NCBI RefSeq assembly: GCF_003545695.1 | Contig: NZ_QUZZ01000001.1 | Span: 248,001-312,000, forward strand | Reading direction: 5' to 3' | DNA length: 64,000 bases | Origin: Taibaiella helva | Lineage (GTDB): Bacteria > Bacteroidota > Bacteroidia > Chitinophagales > Chitinophagaceae | In this document: positions 61,345 through 64,000 of the stretch, one piece after another | Position numbering within the stretch: position 1 is the first letter of the stretch | Layout of the letters: each line of letters begins with the position of its first letter | Program-made: the position numbers and the translations under genes | Notes under the pieces: model-generated | What the model saw: only the letters and a program-made list of their open reading frames with translations | Told to the model about the DNA's origin: nothing | Database searches by the model: none

Positions 61345-62135
61345 ACAGTTATAGTTTGTGTTGTGCCTATTGAAGCAAAGGAGGCTGAAATTCCATCCCA
61401 GAGCCGGATACGGCATTCCAGGGCTTTGATTACGGCTTCGGTAGCCTCCTGCCAGCGGGACTCAGATGTACCGCAGAGCGAGGCCGTCATGCGATGGGCC
61501 AGGTGGGCATGATGATCGCCGTCCACTTCAATATGGCGCTCTAAATAATATTTGAAAATGCCGATCTGTTCCGGGGCCTGCGCATGCAGGCTGTTCACAA
61601 AAGAAAGGAACATCTGCGGGATCAGGTCTTCCCGGCCGAAGGTAAATACCGCGGCCTGAAGGTGGGGCTTGTTACTGCCGATTACTTCGAAGGTGTTGCG
61701 CACAAAATCGACAGCGGCTTCCGGTGCGCCGCTCTCTTCAAGGGCTTCCTGCAGATCTTTCCCGGCGGCAAGCAAGACCAGCAGCTGCCTTACGGGCACC
61801 GTATCGCTGCCGGACTGCGCCATCGCTTCAAGGTAAAGCTCAAAATGGCTGTGTCGCCGGCCCTGCTCGTCTACATCGCTTTCTTCTCCTGTTACGATCT
61901 CGTTGATCAGGTAGCGGGTTTCGGCATCGCCCCGGGGCACCCAGGGAAGGTCTACACAGGTGAGCGCCCGTTGCAGGGCTTTCAGCAGGGACATAAAGTC
62001 CCATACGGCGAAGACATGATGCTGCATGAATTGCTGCAGGTGTTCCAGCGAAGCGATCTGCCGGTATACCGGGTGCTGTACCAGCTGTTGCTGTAGGGGA
62101 GCGATCTCCTGTTGAAGGCGTTTAAGATGATCCAT
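61341..62135 (-). CDS. DUF3050 domain protein (heme-oxygenase-like fold)
   Basis: A 264-residue protein of the DUF3050 family. [21 protein letters not shown] is the family signature near the N-terminus; [20 protein letters not shown] and [15 protein letters not shown] contribute Glu and His residues that in related heme-oxygenase-like diiron proteins would bind metal. The fold suggests a non-heme oxygenase or a PqqC/TenA-like enzyme, but no reaction is known. It is translationally coupled to the Crp-like gene, which may control it. Confidence 0.88.
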   Translation of the reverse strand: MDHLKRLQQEIAPLQQQLVQHPVYRQIASLEHLQQFMQHHVFAVWDFMSLLKALQRALTCVDLPWVPRGDAETRYLINEIVTGEESDVDEQGRRHSHFELYLEAMAQSGSDTVPVRQLLVLLAAGKDLQEALEESGAPEAAVDFVRNTFEVIGSNKPHLQAAVFTFGREDLIPQMFLSFVNSLHAQAPEQIGIFKYYLERHIEVDGDHHAHLAHRMTASLCGTSESRWQEATEAVIKALECRIRLWDGISASFASIGTTQTITV

Positions 62136-62175
62136 GAATAATTACGGGCAGGCGAATACCTGGTTTTTAAGCCCG

Positions 62176-62183
62176 CAAAGTTA
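62176..62183 (-). promoter_or_regulatory. -7 element of the DUF3050-Crp unit
   Basis: TAACTTTG on the minus strand fits TAnnTTTG, 40 bases before the DUF3050 ATG. No -33 TTG at the usual distance. Confidence 0.4.
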
Positions 62184-62237
62184 GCGCAATCGGTGTTTAT
62201 CTATTATAGAAACTTACAATAGGGGCCTTAAAGAGAA

Positions 62238-62267
62238 AAGCCCTCCGGAAACGGCTTCGGAGGGCTT
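62238..62267 (-). terminator. Terminator of pepT
   Basis: On the minus strand AAGCCCTCCG, a ten-base loop, CGGAGGGCTT, then TTCTCTTT. It lies 17 bases after the pepT stop. Confidence 0.85.
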
Positions 62268-62284
62268 AGACACGTAAAAGAAAA

Positions 62285-63529
62285 TTATTCCGTAACGATC
62301 TGCGCCAGGTGAATGCAGATCTCTGCAGCCTTCTCCATATCCTGCACGCTCACATATTCCTGCTTGGAGTGAATGCCCATTTCCCCGGTAAAGATATTAG
62401 GGCAGGGCAGGCCCATAAAGGACAGGCGCGAGCCGTCGGTACCGCCGCGGATGCTGATGCGCTCTGGCGCAATGCCTGTGCGGCGGTAAGCTTCTTCGGC
62501 ATGGGCCATCACTTTGGGGTGCTGGTCCAGCACTTCCTTCATATTGCGGTATTGTTCTCTGACCTGGAACTCGTACCGTGCACCGGGATAAGCGGCAACG
62601 ATCTCTTTAAGAATACCTTCCAGCCGGCTTTCGTATTCTGCCAGCTTCGCCGTAATGTGATCGCGGATAATAAAGTCGATCCGGGTCTTTTCGGCGCCGC
62701 CTTCAATGTGCACCGGGTGTACGAAGCCTTCTCTGCCGCTGGTGGTCTCGGGACTCCAGCTGTCGCCGGGTAAAGCGGCGAGGAAAGCGCCGGCAATCTT
62801 GGCCGCATTCACCAGCTTGCCTTTGGCATAGCCGGGATGGGCGCTGATGCCATGTATGGTGATGCTGACACCGTCGGCAGAGAAGCTTTCGCCTTCCAGG
62901 TGGCCTCTTTCGCCGCCATCGAGGGTGTAGCCGAAATCGGCGCCCAGCTTTTTCATATCGACCCCATCGACCCCATGGCCGATCTCTTCGTCGGGTGTGA
63001 ACAGGATGCGGATCTTTCCGTGCTTTACTTCAGGGTGTTCCATCAGGTATTGCGCGGCATCCATGATAACCGCTACACCGGCTTTGTCGTCGGCGCCCAG
63101 CAGGGTAAGCCCCGATGCAGTAATAATATCGTCGCCGATCCTTTCTTTAAGGTAGGGGTGATTGTTGGTTGAAATGACCACACTGTTATCATCGGGCAGC
63201 ACAATATCGCTACCGTCGTATTGACGGTGCAGGATAGGCTTCACGTTTTCGCCGCTGCAATCGGGCGAAGTATCTACGTGGGCGCAGAAGCAGAGTACGG
63301 GTACCTCGGCATCGGTATTGGCCGGTATGGTGCCGTAAACAACGCCTTTGTCATCGAGCTCAGCATCTGCAATGCCGATGGCTTTCAGTTCGTCTACCAG
63401 CAGCTTGCTCAGGTTCTTCTGCTTTTCGGTAGAAGGTTGTGCGGTGGAATAAGGATCACTTTGGGTGTCGATCTGCACATAGCGCATCAGGCGCTCGGCG
63501 ACCGTATGCTGATAATCGGAGGCGGTCAT
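62285..63529 (-). CDS. pepT: Peptidase T (tripeptidase, M20B)
   Basis: A 414-residue zinc aminopeptidase that releases the N-terminal residue of tripeptides. The metal ligands are in CAHVDTSPD, LLGADDKAGVA, PDEEIGHGVDG and the C-terminal GEMGIHSKQEYV; IRGGTDGSRLSFMGLPCPNIFTG is typical of PepT. The start MTASDYQHTVAERLMRYVQIDTQSDP matches the family. It is monocistronic, with a promoter and a terminator of its own. Confidence 0.96.
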   Translation of the reverse strand: MTASDYQHTVAERLMRYVQIDTQSDPYSTAQPSTEKQKNLSKLLVDELKAIGIADAELDDKGVVYGTIPANTDAEVPVLCFCAHVDTSPDCSGENVKPILHRQYDGSDIVLPDDNSVVISTNNHPYLKERIGDDIITASGLTLLGADDKAGVAVIMDAAQYLMEHPEVKHGKIRILFTPDEEIGHGVDGVDMKKLGADFGYTLDGGERGHLEGESFSADGVSITIHGISAHPGYAKGKLVNAAKIAGAFLAALPGDSWSPETTSGREGFVHPVHIEGGAEKTRIDFIIRDHITAKLAEYESRLEGILKEIVAAYPGARYEFQVREQYRNMKEVLDQHPKVMAHAEEAYRRTGIAPERISIRGGTDGSRLSFMGLPCPNIFTGEMGIHSKQEYVSVQDMEKAAEICIHLAQIVTE

Positions 63530-63552
63530 TGCGGATAAAGATTTTGTGGGGA

Positions 63553-63581
63553 CAAAGGTAGGGATGATCTTAAAACGGCAA
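63553..63581 (-). promoter_or_regulatory. Promoter of pepT
   Basis: On the minus strand TTG (63579-63581) and TACCTTTG (63553-63560) are 18 bases apart, close to the Bacteroidota -33/-7 spacing. The ATG follows 24 bases on. Confidence 0.55.
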
Positions 63582-63589
63582 AGCTGTTT

Positions 63590-63916
63590 TCAATAAAAAG
63601 CGCACTTTCTACTCGTTTCTCAGGATCAAGCGAAAAGTTGAGGATACGATATAGGTATGTCCTAAGGAAAATCCGGGGCATCGGTTCAGAACCCAGAAGA
63701 TGGAATGCTTCAGTGCTTAGGTTGAGTTTGTACCGCAGCTGCATGGCCAGGCCGGTCGGGACGTGCAACGGCCTGAACGGCGGTTGGATACATATTCTGC
63801 CTAGCAACCTTGGTTTTGCTCCTACGGAGCAATTTATGTTTGTTCATGCTGGCGCTACAAACATTTGGCTCCTACGGAGCCCTGTAATCCGAACTTCTAG
63901 CCATCGGATGTCCTGG
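63590..63916. repeat. Repeat-like intergenic region with TACGGAGC palindromes
   Basis: Two palindromes with the same core occur here: TTGCTCC-TAC-GGAGCAA (63816-63832) and GGCTCC-TAC-GGAGCC (63867-63881). Each stands near an ACAAAC/TTTG or TTTTG stretch. The rest of the segment has long open frames on both strands but none with a start signal or recognisable product, so I regard it as noncoding repeat material. Confidence 0.55.
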
Positions 63917-64000
63917 CTATATCACCGGTCTTACTGCCGGCTGATAAAAAGGTTGCTCCTTGGTGGCGCAGAATTCGTTCCACAGGTCCTGCACGATCTC
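63917..64000 (-). CDS. C-terminal end of an unidentified protein
   Basis: A minus-strand frame enters from the right edge and ends at TAG (63917-63919). The 27 visible residues begin EIVQDLWNEFCATKEQPFYQ and end VRPVI. It looks like a normal protein terminus but is too short to identify; the gene starts outside the window. Confidence 0.5.
   Translation of the reverse strand, partial: EIVQDLWNEFCATKEQPFYQPAVRPVI

Noticed and set aside
63526-63807. A 93-codon minus-strand gene upstream of pepT
   Set aside because: It overlaps the pepT promoter and start and lies in repeat-like sequence; no recognisable product.

Overview
The window looks like a chromosomal segment of a Bacteroidota member, most likely Chitinophagaceae. 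The signs are a two-part -7 promoter motif TAnnTTTG ahead of many genes, a type IX secretion (T9SS) sorting domain on a large secreted protein, PorZ, a uppS-bamA-ompH-ompH outer-membrane block, and a Bacteroidota-type arginine cluster with a transcarbamylase of the N-acyl-ornithine family. No 16S rRNA or tRNA gene was recognised, so placement rests on gene content.

Layout. 1-8.6 kb: housekeeping and accessory genes (RibD/DHFR-like reductase, ANT(6)-like nucleotidyltransferase with a pentapeptide-repeat protein, TPR histidine kinase, a probable DinB remnant, PQQ-type sugar dehydrogenase lipoprotein, PhnA-like protein, methyltransferase, Crp/Fnr regulator). 8.7-21.5 kb: a visibly AT-rich genomic island. 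It carries a type I restriction-modification operon (XRE regulator, hsdR, hsdS, a PrrC-type anticodon nuclease, hsdM), then a 1 kb spacer with three similar dyads, then a ParB-like gene and two serine recombinases. It ends just downstream of ssrA (tmRNA), and both ends carry a degenerate copy of a tRNA/tmRNA 3'-end-like sequence. 21.5-27.4 kb: ssrA, a 1540-residue T9SS-exported beta-helix/Ig-like protein, and a Fer4/CDGSH iron-sulfur protein. 27.6-31.7 kb: a hemin uptake and degradation operon (hmuT-U-V-S plus an unlisted 32-residue membrane peptide). 31.8-36.6 kb: uppS, bamA and two Skp/OmpH chaperones. 36.9-45.3 kb: HerA-like ATPase, RhlE-type helicase, GNAT, an MBOAT/SGNH O-acyltransferase pair, PorZ. 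45.4-52 kb: RNA-centred genes (RluB/RsuA-type pseudouridine synthase with a repeat-rich tail, rlmN, rny, glnS). 52.5-60.7 kb: arginine operon GNAT-argG-argC-argD-argF'-argB-argE-argH. 60.7-64 kb: Crp-like regulator with DUF3050 protein, pepT, and a repeat-rich end.

The part most worth attention is the island. Its restriction operon contains a tRNA-cleaving suicide system of the E. coli PrrC type, recognisable by conserved P-loop, FIDDPVSS Walker B and an R279-E283-H319 nuclease triad, so it would combine DNA restriction with an abortive-infection backup. A second theme is short repeated intergenic elements: heptamer arrays placed just upstream of hmuS and argH in the same orientation, and TACGGAGC palindromes at the right end.
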